Origin: CAWCUZ01 sp963798795
Lineage (GTDB): Bacteria > Acidobacteriota > Vicinamibacteria > Vicinamibacterales > SCN-69-37
Assembly (NCBI GenBank): GCA_963798795.1
Contig: CAWCUZ010000006.1
Location: forward strand, 469,615-533,614
Length of the DNA: 64,000 nt
Direction: 5' to 3'
Positions 42,563 through 51,149 of the stretch are shown here, piece by piece (the first letter of the stretch is position 1; every line of letters begins with the position of its first letter). The notes under the pieces were generated by a model that searched no databases, was not told where the DNA came from, and was given only the letters and a program-made list of their open reading frames with translations. Made by a program: the position numbers and the translations under genes.

Positions 42563-43621
42563 ATGAATCGTTCTCTGCATCGGCCGTCCGTGCAACGTCC
42601 GTCGCGGCGGTATCCCGGCTGGTTCGCACTGGGTGTGCTGCTGATCGCTTCTGCCTGCGGCGGCTCGCCGCCGCCGCCGCCCGAGCCGGCCGCCCCGCCG
42701 GTCAAGACCGGCGCGGAACGCGTGGCCTGGTATCAGGACTGCTGGCGTCGCTTCAACGAGAAGGACTGGAACGCCTTGCAGAATTGCTACACCGAGCAGG
42801 CGGTGTCGGAGCACCCCGGCGGGATGCCGCCGGTGCTGAGCGGCCGCGCCGCCATCATCGACTTCGACAAGCAGCAGGCCGAGGCGTTTCCGGATCGCCG
42901 CGGCGACGTCCTGCTGGTGCTGGGGAACGGATCGCACCTGGCGAGCGTGGCGGTGTTCACCGGGACGAATGACGGTCCCATGCCCGGACCCGACGGCAAG
43001 CCGCTGGCCGCCACGCACAAGAAGTTCGGGTTCTATCTGGCGCACACGGTCGAGACCGACGCCGCCGGCGCGACGGCCACCTCCGAAGGGCTGTACGCCG
43101 ACGACACGACGATGATGGTGCAGCTCGGGCTCGTCAAGGCGCCCGCGCGCCCGGTGATGACCGCAACGGGCGCGGCGCCGATGGTGGTGGTTGCGCGCAA
43201 CGACGACACGGAGCGCGCCAACGTCGCCGCCTATCGGGCCATCGACGACGCCTGGAACCGGGGCGACATGAAGGCGTTCACCGCCCTGATGGCCGACGAC
43301 TACAAGGGCATCGACATCACCGCGCCCGCCGACCAGAACAAGAAGGAGACGCTGGCGACGCTGGCCGGGTACCGCAAGGCGTTCCCCGACGTGAAGCTCA
43401 ACATCTCGCAGGTATGGGGAGCGGGCGACTATGTCGCGGCGACAGGGACGCTGACCGGCACCAATACCGGACCCGCGCCGATGATGGGCGTCAAGAAGCC
43501 CACGGGCAAAGCCGTCTCGGTCAAGTTCCTGGAGATCGCGAAATACGTCAACGGGAAGATGAGCGAGGACTGGACGTTCTTCAACAGTGCCGACTTCGCG
43601 GCGCAGTTGGGGATCAAGTGA
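42563..43621 (+). CDS. Lipoprotein with two SnoaL-like (NTF2-fold) domains
   Basis: A 352-residue lipoprotein (LGVLLIASACGG lipobox) with a Pro-rich linker. The first SnoaL-like domain is at 50-190 (AWYQDCWRRFNEKDWNALQN, MPPVLSGRAAIIDFDKQQAE, FPDRRGDVLLVLGNGSHLAS). The second is at 210-352 (ERANVAAYRAIDDAWNRGDM, AFTALMADDYKGIDITAP, VKFLEIAKYVNGKMSEDWTF). The motifs resemble ester cyclase / polyketide cyclase-like proteins that bind small hydrophobic ligands. Its substrate is unknown, and it should sit on the outer face of a membrane. Confidence 0.8.
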   Translation: MNRSLHRPSVQRPSRRYPGWFALGVLLIASACGGSPPPPPEPAAPPVKTGAERVAWYQDCWRRFNEKDWNALQNCYTEQAVSEHPGGMPPVLSGRAAIIDFDKQQAEAFPDRRGDVLLVLGNGSHLASVAVFTGTNDGPMPGPDGKPLAATHKKFGFYLAHTVETDAAGATATSEGLYADDTTMMVQLGLVKAPARPVMTATGAAPMVVVARNDDTERANVAAYRAIDDAWNRGDMKAFTALMADDYKGIDITAPADQNKKETLATLAGYRKAFPDVKLNISQVWGAGDYVAATGTLTGTNTGPAPMMGVKKPTGKAVSVKFLEIAKYVNGKMSEDWTFFNSADFAAQLGIK

Positions 43622-43626
43622 TTCTG

Positions 43627-43769
43627 GCGGTTCCGGGGTTCGGGGTTCGAGGTTCAGGGTTCGTTCCGGGGTTCAAGGTTCCTGGTTCGGGGGCCTCGAA
43701 CTCCGAACCCGGAGCGAACCCCTGAACCCAGAACCGGGAACGAACCCGGAACCTCGAACCCGGAACCGC
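43627..43769. repeat. 143-base imperfect hairpin built of GGTTCGG-type heptamers
   Basis: The left half is a run of 7-base units (GGTTCGG, GGTTCAG and so on). The right half is the reverse complement (CGAACCC, CCTGAACCC). The outer arms GCGGTTCCGGGGTTCG and CGAACCCGGAACCGC pair well, centred near 43697. The element lies between the lipoprotein stop and a YHYH gene remnant, and could end transcription from both sides. Confidence 0.85.
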
Positions 43770-43789
43770 TGAGAACGCCCTCCCTCGGG

Positions 43790-43932
43790 CCGTGGTAGTG
43801 ATGCTCGCCGCGCATCTGCGGATGGCCGTTGCAGAGATCCTGCACCTCGTGCGCCACGGCGTCCCGCCCCGCATCGTCGAGCGCGTTGAAGATGGCGACA
43901 CCGTTGAGCGCGACGCCAATCATCCCCATCAT
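43790..43932 (-). pseudogene. YHYH-domain protein remnant
   Basis: On the minus strand from 43932: MMGMIGVALNGVAIFNALDD, AGRDAVAHEVQDLCNGHPQM, RGEHHYHGPREGV. This is the core of a YHYH protein, with the signature reading HHYH. Homology stops where the reading frame runs into the heptamer hairpin, and nothing of the N-terminus is visible beyond 43932. Only about 48 residues survive of a family usually above 200. The repeat array probably replaced the 3' part. Confidence 0.75.
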
Positions 43933-43954
43933 GCACCGTCATCATGACGCCCAC

Positions 43955-44012
43955 ATCTCCAAAGCTCCACAGCTCCAAATCTCCAAATCCCGAAATCCCC
44001 AATCCAGCCTCG
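43955..44012. repeat. 8-base array CTCCAAAT/G
   Basis: A run of CTCCAAAG, CTCCACAG, CTCCAAAT, CTCCAAAT, CCCGAAAT, CCCC units with an 8-base period. It lies between the YHYH remnant and the GNAT gene. Confidence 0.85.
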
Positions 44013-44076
44013 AGGTAGAGCTGGCGTCCGGTGCAGTATGCTGGCGGCCACGTCGCCTCTGTCGGTTCGGCCAGCC

Positions 44077-44535
44077 GTGAACCCTGAAGCCCAGCCCGTG
44101 CGCGTCCGCCGCGCGACCGTTGCCGACCTCCCTCGTCTTGCCGAGCTGTCGGAGCAGATGGGCTACCCGAACGCGGCCGAAGCCATGGCCGCGCGACTCG
44201 CGCGTCTGGACGCCAGAGGCCCTGCCGCCGTCTTCGTCGCGGAGCACGACGGCCGCGTCGCGGGCTGGATTCACGTCGGCGAGCACGTCACGCTCGAAGG
44301 CGATCCCGCCTCCGAAATCTACGGCCTCGTCGTCGATCGCGACGCCCGCCGTCACGGCATCGCCCGCGCCCTCGTCGCCGCCGCCGAACGCTGGGCCGCG
44401 GCCCGCGGGTTCGCCATCCTCCGCGTCCGCAGCAACATCGTCCGCCCCGACTCGCATCCTTTCTATGAAGGCGTCGGCTTCACCCGCACGAAGACCCAGC
44501 ACGTGTATCAGAAGAAGGTCGGCGCAGATGAGTAG
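44077..44535 (+). CDS. GNAT-family N-acetyltransferase
   Basis: A 152-residue acetyltransferase: VRVRRATVADLPRLAELSEQ, VFVAEHDGRVAGWIHVGE, the acetyl-CoA loop in YGLVVDRDARRHGIARALVA (R/Q-x-x-G-x-A), and FYEGVGFTRTKTQHVYQKK. GTG at 44077 is the likely start; an ATG at 44038 lies in a less native stretch. The substrate is unknown. Its 3' end overlaps the convergent peptidase gene by 28 bases. Confidence 0.85.
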   Translation: MNPEAQPVRVRRATVADLPRLAELSEQMGYPNAAEAMAARLARLDARGPAAVFVAEHDGRVAGWIHVGEHVTLEGDPASEIYGLVVDRDARRHGIARALVAAAERWAAARGFAILRVRSNIVRPDSHPFYEGVGFTRTKTQHVYQKKVGADE

Positions 44536-45536
44536 ATCTGTCCAGTGCTCGACTGAATCACGCCGTCGTGAACCGACAGCGTGTAGGCGGTGCCGCCCGT
44601 TCCGGTCCAGGTCGTCAGGTTGAAGGTGCCGCCGGGCGGGACGCGGTAGACGTCGATGCCGTCGATGCTGAGCGGGGTGTTGGGGCGGCAGACGGTGGGC
44701 GCCTGAGTCGTGCGCATGAAGTAGGTTGCGGTCTTGCCGACGACATGGGCGGAGCCGTCGGGTTCGACGAGGACGGCGGATTCCTGATCGACCGCGATGC
44801 TGCGCGCCGGCGACGCCCAGCCGTCCGCCACGATGCGGGCGAGGAAGGCGAGGGAGCGGCCCATGCGGTCGCGAACGGCGAAGTGCGAATCGGTGATGAT
44901 GCCGTCGAGGTGCGGCAGCGACAGAAAGTCGCGCTCGATCGTGATCTTCTCGTCGTACGGATTGGCCAGCGCCGCGGCGGACGCGATCGAGTCGTTCATC
45001 GCCGAGAAACCGAACCGGGCCAGCACCGCCAGCCCCGCGCTCGTGCCGCCGATCGGCACGCCGCGCTTCGCCAGCGCCTCGATCGTCGTCTCGACCGGGG
45101 TGCCCTTCCAGTATTTGATGTAGTTCGACTGGTCGCCGCCCGCCAGGAACACCGCTTCGGCGTGCTCGAGCGACTTCAGCACGTCCGGATCCGACGCCGC
45201 TTCCCGCGAGTGGAAGACGATCGATTCCACGGAATCGACGTCGCCGAGCGTCGGGATCCACGGGTTGTAGCCGTCCGATCCCGAGGCGCGGATGACGACG
45301 ACGTCGCCGCCGCCGGCGTGGTCGATGAGCCAGCGAAAGGCGTCGGGAATGTCGGTGCCGCCGCCCTCGAGCTGCAGTCCGCCCGTGGTCTTGCGCGTCA
45401 CGTCGTCGGGATTGCCGGTCAGGTACGAGTCGTACGCCGGCGTGGACCGGTGCGATTCGGCCGGCGTGGTCTGCTGGCCCGCCACTGTCAGCGGAAGCGT
45501 GCAGGCGGAGGCGACGAACAGGGACCGTAGGCGCAT
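44508..45536 (-). CDS. Exported cyanophycinase-like peptidase (family S51)
   Basis: A 342-residue protein with a signal peptide (SLFVASACTLPLTVAG). The S51 core is clear: GGLQLEGGGTDIPDAFRWLI, AVFLAGGDQSNYIKYWKGTP, nucleophile elbow GGTSAGLAVLARFGF, and FLSLPHLDGIITDSHFAVRD with the conserved His region. Cyanophycinases split beta-Asp-Arg bonds, and related exported enzymes hydrolyse isoaspartyl peptides. The frame upstream of the ATG at 45536 is repeat-derived. C-terminal beta sequence (VPPGGTFNLTTWTGTGGTAY) is extra. It is divergent from a GNAT gene across a repeat array. Confidence 0.85.
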   Translation of the reverse strand: MRLRSLFVASACTLPLTVAGQQTTPAESHRSTPAYDSYLTGNPDDVTRKTTGGLQLEGGGTDIPDAFRWLIDHAGGGDVVVIRASGSDGYNPWIPTLGDVDSVESIVFHSREAASDPDVLKSLEHAEAVFLAGGDQSNYIKYWKGTPVETTIEALAKRGVPIGGTSAGLAVLARFGFSAMNDSIASAAALANPYDEKITIERDFLSLPHLDGIITDSHFAVRDRMGRSLAFLARIVADGWASPARSIAVDQESAVLVEPDGSAHVVGKTATYFMRTTQAPTVCRPNTPLSIDGIDVYRVPPGGTFNLTTWTGTGGTAYTLSVHDGVIQSSTGQIYSSAPTFF

Positions 45537-45571
45537 GAGAACTGCCTCGGACGAGATTATGCTCCCGCCAG

Positions 45572-45637
45572 TTGAATCCTTGAATCCTTGAATCCTTGAA
45601 TCCGAATCTGAATCTGATTCGCGATTCGCGAATCGCG
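45572..45637. repeat. Composite array TTGAATCC x4, then GATTCGC-type units
   Basis: Four perfect tandem TTGAATCC units (from 45572) are followed by GAATCT units and GATTCGC, GATTCGC, GAATCGC. It is the same composite as at 5777-5841, seen from the other strand. It lies in the divergent promoter region of the peptidase and GNAT genes. Confidence 0.95.
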
Positions 45638-45651
45638 CACTGGGGGCGATA

Positions 45652-46185
45652 ATGAGTTCCTCCATGCCCTTTCCGGAGAGCTTCGCCACCGGGCGCCTCG
45701 TCGCGGAACGCCTGCGCCCGGAGCACGAGGTCGACATTCATCGCATGCACCAGGACGCCGAGCAGATGGCGATGCTGGGCGGGATTCGCGGCGAGGCGCA
45801 GACGTCCGCCTACATGATGCGCAACCTGCAGCACTGGACCGACTTCGGATTCGGATTGTGGCTGCTTCGCGATGCCGGCAACGGCCGCGTGGCAGGCCGC
45901 GCGCTGCTGCGGCACGTCCTGATCGAGGGCACCGACGAGATCGAGGTCGGCTACAGCTTCTTTCCGGAGTTCTGGGGCCGCGGTCTGGCAACGGAAATCG
46001 CGGGCGCGTGCCTCACGCACGGACGCCATGCGCTGGGATTCACGTCGATGGTGGCGCTCACCGTTCCACACAACACCGGCTCCCGCCGCGTGATGGAGAA
46101 GGTCGGCATGCGCTTCGAACGCGATGTCGTCTTCTTCGGCATTCCGCACGTGCTCTACCGGACGTCGAGCGAGGTGCCGGCATGA
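45652..46185 (+). CDS. RimJ/RimL-type GNAT acetyltransferase
   Basis: A 177-residue acetyltransferase of the RimJ/RimL branch: ATGRLVAERLRPEHEVDIHR, IEVGYSFFPEFWGRGLATEI, VALTVPHNTGSRRVMEKVGM, RFERDVVFFG. The acetyl-CoA site is the GRGLATE segment. It probably acts on a small amine or a protein N-terminus. The stop overlaps the channel gene's start (ATGA), so the two are coupled. Confidence 0.88.
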   Translation: MSSSMPFPESFATGRLVAERLRPEHEVDIHRMHQDAEQMAMLGGIRGEAQTSAYMMRNLQHWTDFGFGLWLLRDAGNGRVAGRALLRHVLIEGTDEIEVGYSFFPEFWGRGLATEIAGACLTHGRHALGFTSMVALTVPHNTGSRRVMEKVGMRFERDVVFFGIPHVLYRTSSEVPA

Positions 46186-47291
46186 GCGGACGGAGAATTG
46201 GGACACTCGTCGCGTGCGTGCTGGCATTCGCCGGCGGCCATTCGGCTCGCGCGCAGACGACGTCCCGGCCGACGCCCGCACCGCCCAGTCGTCCCCTCGT
46301 CGTGGGCACCAAGGAGGCGCCGCCGTTTTCGTTCAAGCGGCCGGACGGGTCGTGGACCGGTATCAGCATCGAGCTGTGGCGCGGCATCGCCACCGAGCTC
46401 GGGTATCAGTTCGACCTGCGCGAAACGGACCTGCAGGGCCTCATCGACGGCGTGCGCGACGGTCGGTTCGACGCCGCCGTGGCCGCGCTCACAATCACAC
46501 CCGAGCGCGAGGCCGAGCTGGACTTCACGCATCCGTTCCACGTCTCGGGCCTGGCGATTGCCGTGCGCGGCGCCGACCGGGCCGGCTGGGTCGCGGTCGC
46601 GCGGCAGTTCCTGTCGCTCGCGTTCCTCAAGGTCGTGCTCGCGCTGGCCGGCCTGCTGCTCGTCGTCGCGATGCTCGTGTGGCTCCTCGAGCGCCGCGCC
46701 AATCCGGAGCAGTTCGGCGGAAAGACGGCGCACGGCATCGGATCGAGTTTCTGGTGGTCGGCGGTCACGATGACGACGGTGGGGTACGGCGACAAGGCGC
46801 CGCGCACGCTGGGCGGCCGGCTCGTGGGGCTGGTGTGGATGTTCGCGGCGCTGGTCGTCATCTCCAGCTTCACGGCGTCGATCGCCGCCAGTCTGACCGT
46901 GGGCTCGCTGCAGGGGCCGATTCAGGGACCGGACGACCTGCCGCAGGTGCGCATCGGATCGGTGCCCCAGTCGACGAGCGCGTCGTATCTCGACTGGCGG
47001 CAGTTGCCGTTCGCATCGTACCCGGCGCCGCAGGAGGCGCTGCGTGCCCTGGCGAACGGCGAAATCGAAGCGGTCGTCTATGACGCGCCGATTCTCAAGT
47101 ACGAAGTGCGCCGGCAGTTCGGCGGCTCGCTCATCGTGCTGCCGTCGACGTTCGAGCGGCAGTACTACGGCATCGCGCTGGCCACCGACAGCCCGCTCCG
47201 AGAGCCCATCAACCAGGTGCTGCTGCGCCGCATCGCGATGCCCGAGTGGCAGACTGTGCTGACGCGGTACCCTGGGGCCATCCAGGTAGAC
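46182..47291 (+). CDS. Glutamate-receptor-like K+ channel, lacking a stop codon in frame
   Basis: About 370 residues: a signal peptide (LVACVLAFAGGHSARA), a periplasmic ligand-binding core split by the pore (VGTKEAPPFSFKRPDGSWTG, LDFTHPFHVSGLAIAVRG before; IGSVPQSTSASYLDWRQLPF, EIEAVVYDAPILKYEVRR after), two helices and a pore loop TMTTVGYGD (TTVGYGD at 198-204). This is the GluR0 architecture: a ligand-gated K+ channel without the vertebrate third helix. The ending EWQTVLTRYPGAIQVDV does not fit; removing one C in GTACCCTGG gives RYLGPSR and a TAG at 47287-47289. As read, the frame runs on into GH92. No stop is present in this sequence. Confidence 0.8.
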
Positions 47292-50200
47292 GTGACGCCG
47301 GCGCGGCTTGCGGTCCTCGCCGTTGTCTTGGCGCTCGGAGGCGCCGCGGCGCCGGGCGCGCAGTCCGCGCCCGAACGGCTGACGTCGCTCGTCAACCCCT
47401 TCATCGGCACGGGCGGCCACGGCCACACGTTCCCCGGTCCCAGCCTGCCGTTCGGCATGATCCAGCCGGGCCCCGACACGCGGCTCGACGGCTGGGACTC
47501 GTGCGGCGGCTACCACTACAGCGACACGCGCATCTTCGGGTTCTCGCACACGCACCTGAGCGGCACCGGCATCGCGGACTACGCCGACATTCTCGTGATG
47601 CCGACCACGGGCGAGGCCCGCCTCGACAACGGCGCCGACGGCAGGCCCGGGTACGCGTCGGCGTTTTTGCACGCGAGCGAGGAAGCCTCGCCCGGCTACT
47701 ACGCCGTGACGCTGCAGGACTACGGCATTCGCGCGGAGCTGACGACGACGCTGCGCGCGGCGCTCCATCGATACACCTTCCCCAGGGGCCAGCCGTCGCA
47801 CGTCGTCCTCGACCTCGTCCATCGCGACCCGGTGCTCGATGCGTCCGTGTCGATCGACAGCAATCGCGAGGTCAGCGGCCATCGCCGCTCGCGAAGCTGG
47901 GCGAAGGACCAGCGGCTGTTCTTCGTCATGCGGTTCTCGCGGCCGTTCACCGCGTCGGCGGTGGCGCTCGACGACCGGCTCGATCCCGCGAGGCGCCAGG
48001 CCGACGGTCAGTCGGTCAAGGCCGTCTTCGACTTCGGCGGCGAGGGTGGCGCGCTGCTCGTCAAGGTCGGCATCTCGGCCGTGAGTGTCGATGGCGCGCG
48101 CCGCAATCTCGACGCCGAGCTGCCCGGCTGGGACTTCGACGCGGTGCGCCGCGCCGCGGACGAGACGTGGGAACGCGAGCTGGGCCGCATCCGCATCGAC
48201 GGCGGGACGCACGACCAGCGCGTCATCTTCTATACCGCGCTCTATCACGCGATGCTCACGCCGAACGTCTACATGGATGTGGACGGCCGGTACCGCGGGC
48301 GCGACCTCGAAATCCATCACGCCGACGGCTTCACGTACTACTCGGTCTTCTCGCTCTGGGACACCTTTCGCGCGCTGCATCCGCTGCTCGCGATCGTCGA
48401 CCGCGCGCGCACCGCGGATTTCGTAAAGACGATGCTGCGGCAGTACCAGGAGGGCGGGCGACTGCCGGTCTGGGAGCTGTCGGGCAACGAGACCGACACC
48501 ATGATCGGGTACCACGCCGTGCCGGTCATCGCCGACGCGATCGTGAAGGACATCGGCGGTTTCGATCGCCAGCTCGCGTTCGAGGCGATGATCGCGAGCG
48601 CCGACGGTGACCGTGCGGGTCTGGCCGCCTACAGGCGGCGCGGGTACATCGACGCGTCCGATGCCGGCGAGAGCGTCTCGCGCACCCTCGAGTACGGCTA
48701 CGACGACTGGTGCATCGCCATCGTCGCGCAGGCGCTGGGTCGGACCGATGATGCCGCGCGGTTCTTCCGCCGGGCGCAGAGCTGGCGCAACCTCTTCGAT
48801 CCGTCCACGGGGTTCATGCGCGCGCGCGTCGAAGGGCAGTGGTTCGCCCCGTTCGACCCGGCCGAGGTCAACAGCCACTACACCGAGGGCAACGCCTGGC
48901 AGTACAGCTTCTTCGTTCCACAGGACCTCGACGGCCTCGCGACGGCGCTCGGCGGTCCGGACGCGCTCGGACGCAGGCTCGACGGCCTGTTCTCGGCCAG
49001 CTCCCGCACGACCGGTCGCGAGCAGGCGGACATCACCGGCCTCGTGGGCCAGTACGCGCACGGCAACGAGCCCAGCCATCACATCGCGTATCTGTATGCG
49101 TTCGCCGGCGAGCCGTGGAAGACGCAGGCGATGGTGCGGCGCCTGGTGACGTCGATGTATGCCGCGCAGCCCGACGGCGAGATCGGCAACGACGACTGCG
49201 GCGAGATGAGCGCGTGGCTGGTCCTGAGCGCGCTCGGCTTCTACGAGGTGACGCCGGGATCGAACCAGTACGTCATCGGCAGTCCGCTCTTCCCGCGGGC
49301 GACGATCCACCTCGAGAACGGGCGCGACTTCGTCATCGAGGCCGCCGGCCAGTCGCCGCAGGCGGTCTACATCCAGGGCGCGCGCCTGAACGGCGCGCCC
49401 TACACGAAGTCGTATCTCGATCAGCGCGTGCTCGCCGCCGGCGGCACGATCAGCTTCCAGATGTCGGACACGCCGAACACGTCCTGGGGCGCCGCGCCGG
49501 CCGACCGCCCGCACACCGCCATCGCCGGTCCGCCCATCGTCGCGGCGCCGTTCATCACCGAAGGGTCCGCCGTCTTCCGCGGCCGGACGATCGTCGGCGT
49601 GGGCCACGCCGATCCGGGCGTCGAGCTGCGCTACACGCTCGACGGGACGACGCCCACGGCCGCGTCGCCGCGGTACGACCATCCGATCGCGCTGACGGAT
49701 ACGACGACGGTCACGGTGCTGGCGAGGCGGGCGGACGGGGCGTCGGCCGTGCCGTTATCGGCGACGTTCCACAAGATTCCGGACGGCCGCCGGCTCACGC
49801 TCAGCGCGCGCTACGCGAATCAGTACAACGCGGGCGGCGACAACGCGCTCATCGACACGCTGCGCGGCGGCGACGACTTCCGCAGCGGACGCTGGCAGGG
49901 GTTCTACGCGACGGATCTCACGGCCGTCGTCGATCTGGGATCGGTGCGGACGATCCGCGGCGCCAGCATGGGGTTCCTGCAGGACGTCGGGTCGTGGATT
50001 CTCATGCCGAGGCGTGTGCGCTTCGAGGCGTCAGGTGACGGCGAGACCTACACGCCGCTCGGCACGGTAACGAACGACGTCTCGGATCGGGAGACCGGCG
50101 TGATCACGCGCGATGTCGGCGTCACGGTCGCGCCCATGCAGGCGCGCTACGTGCGCGTCACCGTCGAGCACTACGGCCGCCTGCCCGACTGGCACGCGGG

Positions 50201-50369
50201 CAGGGGAGACGAGAGCTGGTTCTTCAGCGACGAGATCACGGTTGACGTTGTGCCGGAGGCACGCGGGCTCGCGCCTCGAGGAACGCGACGTCTTCCGCAT
50301 CTCCAGGCGCCGAGCGCGAGGCCCGGGCGATCTGCTTCAGCCGGAGCAAGTCGGCTTCCGACGCGATGA
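47292..50369 (+). CDS. GH92 alpha-mannosidase with F5/8C-type C-terminus
   Basis: A 1025-residue exported glycosidase if started at the GTG at 47292, which opens a good signal peptide (RLAVLAVVLALGGAAAPGAQ). The GH92 core follows: SLVNPFIGTGGHGHTFPGPS, FGMIQPGPDT, FSHTHLSGTG, YYSVFSLWDTFRALHPLL, ELSGNETDTMIGYHAVPVIA, GQYAHGNEPSHHIAYLYAF, and the late motif GNDDCGEMSAWLVLSALGFY. It then has a chitobiase/FN3-type segment (VELRYTLDGTTPTAASPRYD) and an F5/8C-like domain (GFYATDLTAVVDLGSVRTIR). Calcium-dependent cleavage of mannosides of N-glycan type is typical. The last 40 residues are non-native and overlap the convergent nucleotidyltransferase by 134 bases. Confidence 0.9.
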   Translation: MTPARLAVLAVVLALGGAAAPGAQSAPERLTSLVNPFIGTGGHGHTFPGPSLPFGMIQPGPDTRLDGWDSCGGYHYSDTRIFGFSHTHLSGTGIADYADILVMPTTGEARLDNGADGRPGYASAFLHASEEASPGYYAVTLQDYGIRAELTTTLRAALHRYTFPRGQPSHVVLDLVHRDPVLDASVSIDSNREVSGHRRSRSWAKDQRLFFVMRFSRPFTASAVALDDRLDPARRQADGQSVKAVFDFGGEGGALLVKVGISAVSVDGARRNLDAELPGWDFDAVRRAADETWERELGRIRIDGGTHDQRVIFYTALYHAMLTPNVYMDVDGRYRGRDLEIHHADGFTYYSVFSLWDTFRALHPLLAIVDRARTADFVKTMLRQYQEGGRLPVWELSGNETDTMIGYHAVPVIADAIVKDIGGFDRQLAFEAMIASADGDRAGLAAYRRRGYIDASDAGESVSRTLEYGYDDWCIAIVAQALGRTDDAARFFRRAQSWRNLFDPSTGFMRARVEGQWFAPFDPAEVNSHYTEGNAWQYSFFVPQDLDGLATALGGPDALGRRLDGLFSASSRTTGREQADITGLVGQYAHGNEPSHHIAYLYAFAGEPWKTQAMVRRLVTSMYAAQPDGEIGNDDCGEMSAWLVLSALGFYEVTPGSNQYVIGSPLFPRATIHLENGRDFVIEAAGQSPQAVYIQGARLNGAPYTKSYLDQRVLAAGGTISFQMSDTPNTSWGAAPADRPHTAIAGPPIVAAPFITEGSAVFRGRTIVGVGHADPGVELRYTLDGTTPTAASPRYDHPIALTDTTTVTVLARRADGASAVPLSATFHKIPDGRRLTLSARYANQYNAGGDNALIDTLRGGDDFRSGRWQGFYATDLTAVVDLGSVRTIRGASMGFLQDVGSWILMPRRVRFEASGDGETYTPLGTVTNDVSDRETGVITRDVGVTVAPMQARYVRVTVEHYGRLPDWHAGRGDESWFFSDEITVDVVPEARGLAPRGTRRLPHLQAPSARPGRSASAGASRLPTR

Positions 50370-50790
50370 GGAAGGTCGCCGAGGCGATCGTGCGCCGGGT
50401 GGCGTTGGCGGCCAGTTCGGCGGCGGGCACGGGGAAGTCGAACAGCGCATCGATCCGGAGCCCCGTGTTCGGATTGAAGAAATACGCCGAGTCTGGCTTG
50501 TCGATTCGCAGACGGATGGCCGCGATCCGGCGGTTCGAAATGGTCGTCGTCACGTCACCGACGCCGTTGACACGCGACGCCAGCTCCAGCCCGCGCCGGT
50601 AGAACGCGGCGACCAGCCGATCGAGGCGGTCGCCTGGACTGGCCATCACAAAATCGAAGTCGCGTGTGATCCGGCGCGAGCCGAGCACGACCAGGGCCAT
50701 GCCGCCTACAAGGACGGGGTCGAACCCGAGCGCGCGCAGGTCTTCCTGTATCTCGCCGACGGTTTCCAGGTGGGCGGCCGGCGCCGCCAT
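50236..50790 (-). CDS. Nucleotidyltransferase, AbiEii/DUF6036-like toxin candidate
   Basis: A 184-residue nucleotidyltransferase-fold protein: GFDPVLVGGMALVVLGSRRI, TRDFDFVMASPGDRLDRLVA (the GG...S and DxD-type site), FNPNTGLRIDALFDFPV, ASEADLLRLKQIARA, GDAEDVAFLEARARV. Such enzymes are found as toxins of type IV-like or AbiE-like modules and as orphan enzymes. It follows a small basic protein by 2 bases with a palindromic promoter upstream, a layout typical of toxin-antitoxin operons. The exact reaction (for example tRNA nucleotidylation) is inferred from the fold only. Confidence 0.8.
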   Translation of the reverse strand: MAAPAAHLETVGEIQEDLRALGFDPVLVGGMALVVLGSRRITRDFDFVMASPGDRLDRLVAAFYRRGLELASRVNGVGDVTTTISNRRIAAIRLRIDKPDSAYFFNPNTGLRIDALFDFPVPAAELAANATRRTIASATFLIASEADLLRLKQIARASRSAPGDAEDVAFLEARARVPPAQRQP

Positions 50791-50792
50791 GC

Positions 50793-51050
50793 CTACGAGC
50801 GCCCCCGGACCACGCCCGGGAGCGGTCCGCGGCAGGTGCGAAGACGCACGACCGGTGGTCGCGGGCTGAGCTGGGAGACCGCCTCGGCGTAGCGGAGGCT
50901 GTCGAGGATCCGGCGCGCGGCCCGCATGGATTCGGCGCGGGCGAGGCCGCCGAGCGCCGCAATGCGCGCGCGCTCGGCGGCGGGCAGCCGCCTGGCCCGG
51001 GCGCGGCCGCCCTTCCGGCCGAGGAGCTTCGCGATTCTGGAGGCGGTCAC
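50793..51050 (-). CDS. Small basic protein, candidate antitoxin (KGG-type)
   Basis: An 85-residue protein with two copies of a glycine/alanine/arginine motif (LLGRKGGRARARRLPAAERA, RIAALGGLARAESMRAARRI), as in the KGG-type stress/DNA-binding peptides, then a less conserved tail. It begins with GTG at 51050 and is the first gene of a two-gene unit with the nucleotidyltransferase. The GTG coincides with the predicted transcription start, so the message may be leaderless. Antitoxin function is inferred from position and size. Confidence 0.65.
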   Translation of the reverse strand: MTASRIAKLLGRKGGRARARRLPAAERARIAALGGLARAESMRAARRILDSLRYAEAVSQLSPRPPVVRLRTCRGPLPGVVRGRS

Positions 51051-51056
51051 GGGTTC

Positions 51057-51085
51057 ATTTTACTTAGCGCTAAGCACAATTTCAA
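51057..51085 (-). promoter_or_regulatory. Promoter with palindromic operator in the spacer
   Basis: On the minus strand TTGAAA (51085-51080), exactly 17 bases, then TAAAAT (51062-51057), a near-consensus sigma-70 promoter. The spacer holds the perfect 12-base palindrome CTTAGCGCTAAG (51063-51074), well placed for autorepression. The GTG start is 6 bases past the -10, so the transcript should be leaderless or nearly so. Confidence 0.8.
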
Positions 51086-51149
51086 GGGCGCCAGCGTCTG
51101 GCATCTGGGCGGCGCCTCACCGGCATACACTGGCCAGGGACGGAGCGCA

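Noticed and set aside
46155..49682. A minus-strand open frame of 1175 codons.
   Set aside because: It is antisense to the channel and GH92 genes, which have clear motifs.
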